The notes under the pieces were generated by a model. It had not been told where the DNA came from, did no database searches, and saw nothing but the letters and a program-made list of their open reading frames with translations. Positions 10,520 to 22,436 of a DNA stretch of 64,000 bases are shown here, one piece after another. Source of the stretch: Stemphylium vesicarium (lineage: Eukaryota > Ascomycota > Dothideomycetes > Pleosporales > Pleosporaceae); the NCBI GenBank assembly GCA_004380135.1, contig QXCR01000031.1:62001-126000 (forward strand), in the 5' to 3' direction. Each line of letters starts with the position of its first letter. Position 1 is the stretch's first letter. The translations under genes and the position numbers were made by a program.

Positions 10520-11856
10520 TTACTCTGCATCCTCTGGTGCTACGGGCGCTGTATCGTCAACCTGAATCCCACCCCTCTTCTTCTCCTTGCTATCATGGAA
10601 CGGCAATTTCCACCCACCCTCTTCTTCTGGGGTGCTCAGCCATAGCCTCATCAGGTGCCTCCGTGGTGCTGGTGGTGCGTAGTCCTTGTACGCGGTTCTC
10701 GCATGCAAAATGTGGTTGTTGGAGAGGAACTGGATATCACCTACATCCAAGATCATGTGCAGAGCGAGCTTCTGGCACGTTTCCTCTAAGATTGTAATGG
10801 CTCGTTCCTGCGCCTCTGAAAGCGGGGGGATCAGACCGGCGTCGGAGAAGCGGGTGAGAGAGCGGACGTAATATGGGTCCCATCTATTCTCTCGTTAGCT
10901 CTTGTTTTACTCTACTTTTCTTTCATCTTGATTCTAAAAGGGACATGACTTACTTGCTGTATACTCTAGGGTTTTCACCTGTTTCGAGGTAGAACACCGC
11001 CGTTCTAATCCACTCCTTTTGCCCTTTACTCGTCTCGCCCTTGCGATCAAAGTACCAGATGGGTTGTGTGAGAAGTTCCGCGACATCAGGATGATTCTCC
11101 TGCAAATCATTCCAAACCTGATGGCTACTGACCTAATCACCAACAAACATCAGCCCAGCATTCGATCAAAAAGAAGAACATTTTCGTGCTTACCAAATCA
11201 CTCTCACCTCCCTCCAACGCCTTGGCCACACAAAGCAACCCCACAAGATCCGCATCATCAGCATGGAAATACTGCCTCGCATTTGTCCGATAAATCCTCA
11301 CGCGATCAATCGCACTCGCATCCTCGCCCAGATCTTTCACATGCCCCAACACATGGCCCCGACTATTCTGACTCACAAAATACCCCAGATACGTGCCGAG
11401 TCCCATGTACGCAACCGCGCTCTTCCTGTTGCCCCATTCCTGGACTGGCAAGCCCTTGAAGAGGATGAAGCCCTTGCCGTCGATGAGCTCTTTGCGCAGG
11501 GGGCCCAGGAACGTGGAGAAGTGCGGTAAGGGGAACTTGGCGGAGGTGATGCCTGTCAAGGGCGTTCCGCTGGAGAGGAAGGCGTCGGCTGCAGTGCTGA
11601 GTTCGGCGATTTCAGCCGCGGAGAAGACATGTGTCCAGCGTGAGGGGTGCGGAGCGTAGTCGCCTGCGCTCCAGGCGGTGGGGCCGGAAATGTGGCGCGG
11701 GAAGGAGGTATAGGGGTGGAGGAGGGTGTAGATGGGCTCGTGTTGGCCCGAGGTGCGGAGGCCGTCTGGGAAGATTGTTTTGGGTGCTTTGGTGGTGGTG
11801 GGAGGTGTGAGGGTGTGAGGGGCTTGGGGTGCGGGGGATGTTAGGGATGGTGCCAT
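10520..11856 (-). CDS. TauD/TfdA-family Fe(II)/2-oxoglutarate dioxygenase
   Basis: Likely a 2-oxoglutarate-dependent hydroxylase or dioxygenase of the TauD/clavaminate-synthase-like fold. Exons 11194-11856, 10954-11132 and 10520-10883 give 401 residues, and both introns (61 and 70 nt) keep frame. The iron-binding facial triad is visible: H198-x-D200 in the YFHADDADL segment, and H341 in NNHILHARTAY. An Arg in RRHLMRLW fits the 2-oxoglutarate anchor. The front part (LIDGKGFILFKGLPV) is the usual fungal TauD opening. An upstream in-frame extension lacks an ATG that looks better than the one at 11856. No targeting signal is seen, so it is probably cytosolic. Substrate (taurine-like sulfonate, amino acid or other) cannot be told from sequence. 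It is a stand-alone gene with no pathway partner nearby. Confidence 0.85.
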
Positions 11857-13006
11857 TTTTGGGGTAGGCCGTGGAATGGCTTGGTTGTAGATGGAGATGT
11901 GGGCGTGGGGAGGGAGAAAAGGGAAGACAGCAGTGAGGCTCTTTTCTAATTTCAAAAGTCCGCTTCTGAGATAAACTTTCCTACAGCGCGCAAAGAAAAA
12001 GGTAACTCACAAGAAAACTTAAAAAGGTTTGCATGGGGGTTTGGAAATGTCATATTTATACACCTACACATCTTACCCTTTCACCCATGTCCCCAACTCA
12101 CCACCCAATCGCCATCCCCCCCTCCCAAGCAAACGAAATCCGCAAATTCGTCATCCATCCGCTTCCCTCTTTCCTGTTGCTAATCGCTAGCAATCTGGCG
12201 CGGCTCAGTGCCCGGGAATATGCGCTCGGCATTGCTCGCAACACAATGTCATTAAATGGCGTGCTCGAGCACGGCATTCAAGGGTACCGTTGACGCAAGA
12301 ACACCGCAACGCAACCCCTCCCCGCTTCGCTCACCTCACCTTGCACCCCAAACACCCCGCTCTTGTCCTTCTTTCTCGGCGATAAAAGCATACATTGTAC
12401 ATTATAGTAACGGAGATTGCGGTTTGCAATGTGCATCGGACATTTGTCTGTGCGACAGAGTTTACTGGGCGACAAGGGAGTGAGTGAGCGGGAGCGGGGT
12501 TGCGGTTGAGGTATTGATAAGACTTTATGGATTCTATTTGCTATGGGTAAGAGGGGCTTGGGATACATGGATGGGCAACATGGATTGGAGGTACAGATAA
12601 AGTCGGATAGATAGATGGACGTCGGGATAAAGCCAGGAACGGCGGAAGCGTGAGGAGACGAGCAGATGGGCTAGTTTTTACCCCACCCGAGCACCCCCTC
12701 CTAGTCATTTTGTATACTCGCTGTAGACGCACCCGTATATGCGTGTAAGCAGCGTGAAGTCACGCCAAGAAAGACTGAAAATAGAGCCGTGAGGAAGAGG
12801 GATGGAGAGAGATGAAGCGGAGTCCGCGGAGTAAAATATAGCTGACTATCTAGACTGCAATTGGATAACGCCATACACCCCGCTGCTGCGAACCTTGTTT
12901 CGCAAAAGCAGATGCTTAGAAGGACTTAGAGAAAAAGGACATATCGCTGAATCCCCGTTTCCTTGATGTTCAAAACAATAACACCATACCCATTGCAACC
13001 AACATC

Positions 13007-13009
<3 letters not shown>
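11857..13009. other. Intergenic between dioxygenase and POL2
   Basis: 1.15 kb upstream of the dioxygenase and downstream of POL2. I see no convincing gene. The largest frames (up to 96 codons) are proline- or arginine-rich and have no recognisable features. The C-rich and G-rich tracts fit a promoter and UTR. Confidence 0.6.

Positions 13010-13010
<1 letters not shown>

Positions 13011-13054
<44 letters not shown>
13011..13054. repeat. (CA)22 dinucleotide microsatellite
   Basis: An uninterrupted CA run of 22 units, ending six bases before the POL2 stop codon on the other strand. Transcribed from the gene's strand it is a (UG)n tract at the very start of the POL2 3' UTR. Confidence 0.97.
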
Positions 13055-13055
<1 letters not shown>

Positions 13056-13059
13056 CCTT

Positions 13060-16000
13060 CTAAAAACTAGCCAAACACTCCTCAACAACCGCCTCCAACA
13101 TGCCCAGCGTATAAAACCTCGCCACATTGCCAAACACCGCCATCTTCCTCTTAATCTCTGCCTTGTTCTTCGTCGCCACCCACTCGCCCGCACAGGCACA
13201 ATGTTCCATGAACTCATTGCTGCGCAGCTTCTTGCATTTAGCGCACTTGAGATCCTGCGTGCACCACTCGAGCACCATTTTCTGGACGTCGGCGACGAGC
13301 TGCTCCTCGATGCGCCGCTTGTCGTACGTGGCGTCGCAGTTGTCGCACTTCCATTTGGGCAGCACGGGGGCGGCGTCGCTGTCAGGTAGCAAGACGGGGA
13401 GCAGGGCCGAGTCGCGGCAGAGATCTAGGTCGCGCGAGGAGGTGCAGTCGTCGCAGATGATGCCGCGGACGACGAGGGCGGCGCTGGGATTGGTGAAGCT
13501 GGCTTCAGCGCTGAACTCGCGGATGTCGAAGAGATTGAGGAGGTCTTTGCGGAGCGCGCGCGCTTCGAGCGATATCGCTCGATCGAGACTCAAGACTTGC
13601 ATGATGCTTTTTACGAGCTGGAGGACAGGGTTCGTGAGCTTCAGGTGCGAGCCTGGGAGCTCTGGGAAGACGTAGTCGGATGCGAAGAGAGGGTCCAGGA
13701 CCTCGGCGTGCTGCTTTTTTGCGAAAACGTTCATCTGTTTGGACAGTGGCTTTGTAAATGTCTTGGGCAGTATTTGGGTTTGATCGTGTGGATCTACGGT
13801 AAGTGGTCGCAATGGGATTTGAGTCACGCGCGGCGTAGAGCCGTCTTCTGTGATGGGGGGTCGTTTACGTGCGTGCATCAGTTCGATGAACTCGATTACC
13901 CAGTCGTTGAAGGCAGGTTGGAACTTGGGTGGCAGGAACTGGGCAAGCTGCCAGCACATGATGTTCTCGACAGGTTGGTTTTCGTCTTCCGTAACCTCGC
14001 TACAGCCTTTGCCGCCGTAGTTGAACTCGTCGTACCAAACTAGGTAGTCCCAGTACTCCTTGATCTCAAGTTCCATAAACTGGAACAGTGGCTTGGTCTT
14101 GATGGTCTTGATGATGTACTGACTGTATGCGTAGGCATTGCCGACCTCAGCTTTGGTTGTCTGGAGAAGTAGACGGTTTGGACTAGCAAATACAATATGC
14201 GAGCCTACGCGCTTGAAGTCCGTCATGAGTTGCTGTAGCGTCTTCTTGGACATCATTTGGACGTAGTAATGAAGGGATCGGTCGTAGAGGAAAGATCCAG
14301 GACTGCTGACCCAGCGGACGAGATGTTGGACCATGACGTCGGCCATACTAAAGCCGTGGCCAGCCTGAACAGCTTCAACCCACCAAGCCTTGACCATTTC
14401 TCGAAGAACCGTGATACCTGCGCTTGCGAAGGCGTTATCAGAGTAGATGACATTGGAGCCGTCGTTGGTCGAATCGTAAGACGGGTTGAACGAAACGGAT
14501 TCTGCGCCTTCGAGTTCGTTGACAAGAGACGACGAGAGAATGGTGTTGATAGCGAGGTTACGCAGATTGATATCAATGCACACAGACGAGTAGGTGCCCG
14601 GGTTGTTGATTGATGGCATCTCAACCGTCTCAAGGGGTGCGAGGATATCATCCTTTTCATATCCAGCGTGATCCGGCTTCGCTTGACCAGACCACCACAA
14701 GATTACTCGATCCTTCTGCAGGCGTCTCGCATATGCCACATCGATGAGGAATCGCGGGTCGTTGCCCTCAAGGTTGCAGAGCGGGATGTCTCCGTAGCGA
14801 GCCAGCTCTAATAGATGAGCGACCCAAGAACCAAGATCGAGGTAATGTCCTACCAGCCGTCTAGCAATAAACGATTGCCAGCCCAGGGGTGGCAGTTGCT
14901 TATCAGACTCATCTGGGTTGAGCGACAAGATAGGCAGATCCTTGAGGGTCGGGACGTCATGCGAGAGAAGAGCTTGGTTTGGCGACTGCATAACGACAAT
15001 GATCGGTCCAGACTCGTCTGCTTTCATCCTCTTGATGACATCCCCTATTTCAAGTAGAGCTTTGCGTTTGGTGGTCACCATCGTTGTCTTGAAATGGATA
15101 TCCTCCTGGTACTCAATCATGGTCTGCCAGGGTTCACCATTATTGTCTTCCATCCGTCGTTGCAGAGCATCGCGGTAGATACGGTCCACGTTTGGCATAC
15201 CCTGCGAGTCTTTGGTCTTGTTCTGAATGACGATGTGTGCATCGCTCTTCGATGTCGAAAAGATGGCGTATATGTTTCGGTCTCCACTGCTGACGTGGTA
15301 CAAATACACGTAGTTGAAAGGTGCTTCGGCAAGATATGGCTCCTTAGTCGGCACCTTTCGTAGCGCGGAGAGGTCGAAACCTTGCTCAAGACCCTTTCCA
15401 AGGACACCTTTTTGGGATTCGTCGAATGTGCATATGCTTCCGAGCTCGAGAATGGCCCGGATGTTCAATGGTACTTGCTTCTCGTAAACACCTTCCACGC
15501 TAGAGTGATTGAACAGAGCCGAGATGCTGCCTGCTTCGTTGACATATGTCTCTTCAGACATCTGCAGCTTGAAGAGATGGATCGAAGGATGGCCATTAGG
15601 CAGGGTATGGTTGACGACCTTCTCCACCGAGCACCCGCTGATCGACACATCCGGAAGATCCTCGCTTCTCAAATTGAGGTAGATTTGTCGCGGTACGATG
15701 ATCTTGAGAGCGTGTATCTTCTTGTCGATCAAGACAAAGGCTCTGACTTCTCCAGGTGTTTCTGTCGGTCGAAGTTGTACGAGCTGCCATGTGCTGATGT
15801 AAAGAGATTGTGCCTGGTTTCTGAAGAAGCTACCAATTGCATCCGATGCATCAACTGCCTTCTCTCCGAACAATTGTCGTCTCCGCTTCCGTGCTTCTCG
15901 CTGGATCTTCCACTTTTGCTTCTGGTACATCAGCCAGCCGGAGTAGTCTTCGTCGATGCTTGGCATAACTTTCGGTAACGCAGCATACGGGTCGACGATC

Positions 16001-19000
16001 GGCACTGCGGGCTCGGGTTCCTTTCGCTTCGCAACCATCTTGGTGACAATGCCCTTCTTCATCTGTGATTGATTCTGGGTCAACTTCGCAGAGCCAAAAT
16101 CTTCAAAGTCGCCGGTGAGCTTGTTGTTTGCAACATTTGCGTCGCCGTTTGTGAGAACCTTTTTGTTGAACATGTCTGTCATCTTCGTTTGCTGCATTTT
16201 GTCCTCTTTCTGACGGATCCTGCGGTCGAGCCACTCGGGATGCGGCACCCTAGGGACGGGATTCCGAACTTTCTGGTATGCTGCAGGGATGGTGATGAGC
16301 TTCTGGATAACGGAAGCCAGACGCTCACGGTAGTAGTCCCAGTCCAGTACGGTTCGAATGTCCATCTCTCCTGGGTCATCTCGCAACCATTTCCTTAGGA
16401 AGTATCGTTTCACCGACTCCTCAGCCGAGAAGATAGATAACGGCACGGCGCGCTCGGTGACAGGAGCGTTTCTTGGTGTCTTGGAGATGATGTACTTGCA
16501 GTTCAATCCCTTGTCCTTCACCATCTGCTCACCCAAGAACTCGGCGAGACGCTTAGCTGTTGTGATAGCGGTCGATTTTTGTGCTCCATACTCTTCGAGG
16601 GTTTTTGTCATGTTCTTGTTTTCGACAATCAAATCAATAAGCTCCTCGTCAGCCAGTGTGGCACCGCGAGTGTCCAGGATGTCAAGCCATCTGTTGGCTA
16701 CCTTGGCGACGGCGCCGTAAGTCTCCTCAAGGGTCGTGCCTTCCAAGAAGAACTTGAAGATCTGGGACTGGAAATTCTTGATGAGCTTCAGCTCACCACG
16801 ACGTTTCACTTCGAACCCCTTCAATTCTGCCAGACTGCCGTCGTGGTTGAAGACTGCGTAACGCTTCTTCAAGTTCTTGTCTTCCTCCTTTGATGTAGGC
16901 AGAATCATGGCTTTGTACGGACCGTCGACTTCGAAAAAGATGGAGTTGTCGCTGTGCTTCTCGTACCGGAAGTTCTCAGGATCCACCAGAGTCTCGTATT
17001 GGTGATTAGTGTACTGCGCATGTACAAGATGGTTCAACATCGTGCAAGGATAGGAGATGGTAAGCTTCTTGCCGTTGCGCATCTTGAATGAAAAGTTCTC
17101 GGGGAAGGTAGCGGGTAGGATAGCCCAAATACCGTCAGTGTCCAGTTCCAGGGGCCGACCGATGCGCTCGACAAGGGAACGGGCTAGTTGAATGATGCGA
17201 GCACCGGTCAAACAAGTAACACCCGCCATCTCCAGAGAGTACCAACGAGATCCCTTTCGCATAACGTATCCGTAGAAGGAGTTCAGAATGACTTTGTGAG
17301 CCAACTGCATAGAATCGAACAAGACGATCATCTTCTTCGCATCCTCAATTTCCGTTGCCGGGGCGCCCGATGCCTTCAATGCCTCCGTCTTGCCTTTCCA
17401 GACTTTCTGCTTACCCTTGAAGTCATATCGTCGGTCACGGAAACCACTGACAGTATCGACGTAGAACGGGTTCTCACGTTGGCAAATAATGGCTTCGCGC
17501 TCGATCGTGGTAGCGTCGTGGACCTTGTGGTAGATCTTCTTGGAATAGTCTGTCAAACGTTTCCTGACAAGAGTGGCCTGCTCTTCTTCAGAAAGTTCCT
17601 GGAAACTGCGCTTCGGGGAGTTGGGGAACCTTCCAGGGAATTGTTCGTTTTCTAGCGCATTGCGGACCATGTTGTACTCGTCGCGTTTGGCTGGGAGATA
17701 CTCGCCTCTCCAGGCCCACGGCATCCTACGATCGCATGTCTTTCCAGGGCGGTTGAAGTCGCAAGCCGCGCAATTCGACTCGTTAATCATGGAATCTGGC
17801 TGCAATCTGTTTGTCGTCATGATGTTGGGGTACATAGAGGCGACGTCCAAATGGTAGATGAGAGGCCGTTCGTTACGATTTGGTGTATTCTTGAGCTGTA
17901 TCAATTTCTCAACAATCTCAGCCTTGACCTCGTCGTAGTTGGAAACGTCTTCCATCTTTTTCTTCTCTTCTACCTCGATACTGAACTTTAGCGCAGCATC
18001 AAGGTCGCCCATTAGTTCGTCTATTGCTGTAGGATCAACTGCGAAGTTGTAGGCAATATCGCTTCGGAACACGCCAGCTTCCAGCGCTTCGACGTGACCT
18101 CCAACATAAGTCTCCGACTCTAGCAAATGTCCGTCCCAGAAAGCTTCTTTCGGTGCTTGATGCTTGTTCGGTAGTACGATGCCCTTCTGGTAGGCTTGCA
18201 CCATCAACAGCATCTCACAAAGGGTACCTGTACCCTTGCGCAGCGCATCGTCGGGTCCTAGTGGTAGAATCTTGCACAGCGCAAAGATGAAGGGGTGCAC
18301 ATACTTCATGTACAGGTAGTAAGTCGCGACGGCATCGGAGACTGAGTATTCTGCAAGAGTCTGGGGACGTTCAGCTGCGTAGGGCGTCATCAGTTCGGGG
18401 TCGAGTTCATCGGGATCGTATCCAAGCTTGGCCATTGTGACAGCTTTGAGACCACGACTTCCTTGTGGGAGGTAACTGTCTCGACTAACCCAAGCGAAGG
18501 CGTCCATATGTGCGCAATAGTCCGACTGGTAAATATCCTCGCTGTTCTTCCTGAACCCAATCTCCTGGTACATGTCGATACCTTGCACACTGGATCTTGC
18601 CTCAACAAAAGGCCAATCGAAGAAGTCTCCGTTGTATGTAACCATGACTGTAGGCTTGGCAATCTTAATGTGCTCGAAGAAACGTTCTAGTACGGCCTTC
18701 TCGTCCGGTTCGTTAAAGATCATAAACGGTCCGTGGTATTCGGGTTTCGGTGTGTACTCAAAGTCTTGAATGTCTTCCGAGACGATCTCGCGGTTCGTGA
18801 TTAGAAATCCCTGGCCGTCGATCATGTACGATATCATCATGATCTGGTCGATGGCTGCGTCTGGAAACTTCAACGGGAGCTTCGTCGTTTCGATATCGTA
18901 CGCCATTACAACAGGATCCGCTGGTGTGAGGCGGTCCTCTATACACTTGATGCTTATTACGCCATGCTTGGCCTCGACTGTGTACCAGTTTCCGATTCGA

Positions 19001-19806
19001 ACGTCCTTGTCGATGGCCACTCGTACGTGATAAGGGACGTCGTATTCCCGAATATCTACAATGAAATCGCTGGCGTCAACGGTGGTCGTAAGTCGTTTCT
19101 CGTACTCGTAATCTTCGTTATCGAAAAAGTCAAAGGCAGCATTGCCGCTGGGCAATGTTAGTTGCGGGTCGCTAAAAGAAACAGGTCAGACTTACTTGGC
19201 CACCTCGGCATACGTGTCCATGGCGTTGATGTTCTTCTTGTTCTTCTCTACTATTGGGGCGACGGCTTTCCGGACGGCTAGGAGATCGTTTACGTTTGCG
19301 AATGTGAGTAGCAGAAACTTCCTCCGATATCCGGTGAGATGATTTGGCATGCTCAAGTCCTCCTTCTCGATAGTCCTTACTGTCTTGACCAGACCCTCGT
19401 ATGCCCTTTTACAGTATTCCTCCACATCCTGTTCTCTGCCCTTCTTGACCGCCAGCAGGAAGTATGGGTCGTATTCCAGCGTCGCCTTGAACGTGTCGCC
19501 CTCGTCGCCAATGAAGTAAAAGTCCACACCGGCTCTGCCGCCTGGGACGTCTTCATCTTCCATTGCCGTCGAGTGCATGTTGACGAGCCATCCCACTCTC
19601 TTCTTCCCCGAATCGAAACGTGCGAAGCCCATGGTCTCGTCGATGCGGTGCGCCAGGCGTGTCGATTCGAGTTTCTCATTCTGCGATGTGCCCTCGCCGC
19701 TGCGCAGCGTTGAGGCGTCGACTGTCTTGGGCTTCCGGGGACCGTAGGATGTGTTGCCCATCTTGCCCACCCGGCGAAAGGGCTGGCCTGCGCGTCGTGG
19801 CGCCAT
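13060..19806 (-). CDS. POL2: DNA polymerase epsilon catalytic subunit A
   Basis: Leading-strand replicative DNA polymerase with proofreading. Two exons, 19196-19806 and 13060-19147, give 2232 residues, normal for Pol2. The 48-nt intron has donor GTAAGT, branch ACTAAC and acceptor CCCAG. The exonuclease domain has Exo I (YDIETTK, D288 and E290, matching yeast D290/E292), Exo II around VTYNGDFFDWPF and Exo III (YSVSDAVATYYLY). The B-family polymerase domain has motif A (DVASMYPNIM), motif B (NSFYGYVMRKG) and motif C (ELDTDGIWA). The inactive second polymerase-exonuclease half follows (DUF1744 type). The C-terminus carries two Cys clusters (CDDC...C...CDNC and CAKC...CAC) that bind the B subunit. 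All catalytic residues I checked are present. The gene is divergent from COX20. Confidence 0.97.
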
Positions 19807-20264
19807 AGTGTGCCGTGGGTGAAGTTAAACAAGTATTAAATGCTAAGTATGCAAATCAGGGTATCATTTGAGTAGTGGAAAGTCGGAAGAGACAGGGGTA
19901 TCGGCAATTGGCAGTGAAGGTGTAGTGCGGAGGGATTCGGGGTGCTGAAGGGTGGATCTGCAAATGTCGGACGCGACGCGTTGGAGCGTGTCTTGCGCTT
20001 TACCAATCTCAGCAAATTGATTTTCAGCCACCAAATGTGGCGGTGCGCATCTCATGGAATCATGGATGCTGGAGATTTTCGGGTCTATTCCGCACCACCA
20101 GAAAGTGAGCGGCCACCAACTCTCTCGTGCACCAATTGAACCCACGGCGACCGCAAAACCAGCGCCTTCACTTTCTGCTCGACTGGCCGCATGTCAGTTC
20201 CCAATCACGCCCGCCCGCTCTATTCCAACGACCCATTCATCACACCACCACCACCACCACCACC
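19807..20264. promoter_or_regulatory. POL2/COX20 divergent promoter
   Basis: 458 bases between two divergent starts. A (CCA)n run at 20244-20264 sits directly against the COX20 ATG. The frame upstream of that ATG is open and in phase, but has no ATG of its own, so the start at 20265 stands. I did not find a clear MCB (ACGCGT) element. A GACGCGTTGG stretch near 19974 comes close. Confidence 0.5.
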
Positions 20265-20882
20265 ATGTCCGACGATACGAGGGAAACGGTCGACGTGAAT
20301 GCGCTTCCACCGAAACCCCGCGCGCCTGCAAATGTTATGCCCGGTGGGACAGCGCATACAGCAGGTGGTGAAAAGTCGTCAGACGGCGGCCCCTCATACA
20401 TCGACGCAGTACGGAGTCTCGGACCCGAATACTACTTGAACTTTCACAAGCGACCATGCGTACGAGACAGTCAATTACAAGGGCTAGCTGCTGGATTTGC
20501 AGGAGGAAGTCTGGCAGCTATAATAGGCAGTACGTCAAATTGGAACATGTTCCTAGGGCCATGTTGGTGTAGGGCTAAGTGGGATAATCGCTAACATCAT
20601 GCAGAGCCTGTAATCACATCTTCAAACTGGGCCGTAGCAACGTGGTGTGGAGTTTCTGTCATCTCATACCAAGTCTGCCAATACTACCGCTCCAAAGAAA
20701 AGGCCGGCATAAGACAAGCACAAGATCTCATGGAGAAGAAGCGCGCGAGCATCGAGGCTAAGAAGGAAGCTAGGCGGAGAGCGAGGGATGAGCAGGATCG
20801 ATTAGAGCGGGAGCAAAGAGCAGAAGAGGAGAGGAGAAAGAGCTGGGGATATTGGTATCAGAAGAATGTCAAGTTTTGGTAG
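20265..20882 (+). CDS. COX20: Cytochrome c oxidase assembly protein COX20
   Basis: Inner-membrane chaperone of Cox2 needed for cytochrome oxidase assembly. Exons 20265-20529 and 20605-20882 give 180 residues. The 75-nt intron has branch GCTAAC. The family signature RPCVRDSQLQG lies at about residues 63-73. It is followed by two hydrophobic segments (about 73-88 and 96-113), consistent with the two-TM hairpin with both ends in the intermembrane space. The C-terminal 60 residues form a highly charged helix (KKRASIEAKKEARRRARDEQ) ending in SWGYWYQKNVKFW, as in other fungal Cox20 proteins. No cleavable presequence is evident, also usual for the family. Confidence 0.9.
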
Positions 20883-21286
20883 ACTGGGAGTCTAGGAGGG
20901 GCGTGAAATCTGGCAGACGCTGAGTGCAACAATGTATAAGAAAGTGTATAGTAAGAACTATGATACGGTAACAACCATCCATATGAGCTCTGTTTAGTGT
21001 TCTACGGTAGCTCTCACCGCGGTTCCGTGTGCTTTCACCTCAATACGTCACATGCCATTGTACTCTGAAGTGAACGGACCATTTCACGGATCCTAGTCGG
21101 GACCATGGCAGCTGCCCGACTGTATTATAACTAACAACTTACGAATGCGATAGCAGTAAACAACACACCATTCCAGACTTCATCCATACATTTTTGCCGA
21201 AATTTATGTTTCCTTCCCAAAAGCTAATCGACTCAATTTCCTCCAGTTGGTCTTAATCGTATCCTCCCAACACCACCAACACCACA
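20883..21286. other. Intergenic, kinase promoter
   Basis: 404 bases between COX20 and the kinase, both on the plus strand. I see no gene. CCAACACCACCAACACCACAATG just before the start is a typical fungal CA-rich leader. Confidence 0.6.
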
Positions 21287-22381
21287 ATGCCCAAACGCAA
21301 GGCAACCACGACAGTCAGCGCTGTTCGTTGCGTCAAGCGCACAAAGACCACCAAAGCCTTCATCTGGAAACCAAACGACTGGGAGCTCAAGCGCCTCATC
21401 ACCGAAGAAGTGTCGCTGCTTATCAGCCGTACGGACAGAAAGGCGCTCCTTGTCGAGAAGATTTTCAAAGTCGACAAAGAAAGCGACGCGCAACCACTAG
21501 AGATTACCATGCTGGCCCGTCTCCCTGATTGCAACAGAATAGTCAAGCCGCTCCTCTACAGCCACGCAGATCCCGACCCGGAGCATAGCACCGCCCTCTT
21601 CCAGCACTACATGCTGGGTGATCTCCAGCAATGGAAGCAGCAAGAGTTCGACAACAAAAACTCAAAGCCAATACCAGAGAGCTTCATCTGGCGATGCTTC
21701 CTGCAAATCAGCCAGGCGCTGGCTTTCATCCAGGGTCAGATTGGTCCGGAGAGGGACAAGCGTGGTTGTATGATCCACCGCGACATCAAGCCCGCCAACA
21801 TACTAATTGTCGACAACGGGACGACATATCCGTCATTCAAGCTGCACGATTTCGGCTGCGCCACATTCTATCGCAGATCAAGGGCGCGCAAGCAAGCCCG
21901 CTGTGGAACCTTTATGTGGCAGCCGCCAGAGAATCATACGGAGGGTATCAATACCCGGGCAGCAGACGTATGGGCACTGGGCGCCTGTATACACTTCCTG
22001 GCCACTGGAAAAGCACCAATCGAGGATAGCGACGCCTATATCGCACAACGTATCCGCGAGAACAACTACCAGCATCCGGCTTCCGCCGAGGGGTATAGCG
22101 GTGAGCTTCGCTACTACCATTCCCGTGTTCCCCGGAGAGCGACCCCTATCAACCTCAGCAAAGAGGACAAGCAGGTGCAAGGCATAGGGCCAGCGTATCA
22201 CCAGTACAGCGACGAGCTGAACGACTGGATGATGCGATGCTTGAACCACACTCCAAGCAGGCGACCTTTAACGGGACGATTGGTGTATGACATGGGGATT
22301 GTGGCCAGGAGTATGCTTCAAAAGATGGGTGGGACGGCAGCGTTGGGAGACATGGAGGCCAAGTTCGGCGCCGAAACATGA
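21287..22381 (+). CDS. Serine/threonine protein kinase, fungal, single exon
   Basis: A 364-residue intronless kinase. Present are a candidate VAIK lysine (K58 or K61), an alpha-C glutamate (E72), the catalytic loop HRDIKPANIL (D166, K168, N171), the HDFGCA magnesium loop (D188), the activation-segment end CGTFMWQPPE and DVWALG. These residues argue for an active enzyme. The glycine-rich loop is not recognisable: the segment before the lysine is ISRTDRKALLVEK. The basic N-terminus (MPKRKATTT...KRTKTTK) could direct it to the nucleus. It ends with LNHTPSRRPLTGRLVYD, the usual subdomain XI region. The closest broad class is NEK- or other-group fungal kinases. I cannot name the ortholog. It is convergent with MTQ2, with 55 bases between the stops. 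Confidence 0.85.
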   Translation: MPKRKATTTVSAVRCVKRTKTTKAFIWKPNDWELKRLITEEVSLLISRTDRKALLVEKIFKVDKESDAQPLEITMLARLPDCNRIVKPLLYSHADPDPEHSTALFQHYMLGDLQQWKQQEFDNKNSKPIPESFIWRCFLQISQALAFIQGQIGPERDKRGCMIHRDIKPANILIVDNGTTYPSFKLHDFGCATFYRRSRARKQARCGTFMWQPPENHTEGINTRAADVWALGACIHFLATGKAPIEDSDAYIAQRIRENNYQHPASAEGYSGELRYYHSRVPRRATPINLSKEDKQVQGIGPAYHQYSDELNDWMMRCLNHTPSRRPLTGRLVYDMGIVARSMLQKMGGTAALGDMEAKFGAET

Positions 22382-22436
22382 GGCCAGCCATAACAGCGCT
22401 TCTAACCAACTCGCCACGAGAACCACCATTGAAGAT

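Noticed and set aside
10330..10797. 155-codon plus-strand frame near the dioxygenase
   Set aside because: It overlaps the dioxygenase third exon on the opposite strand and is a shadow.
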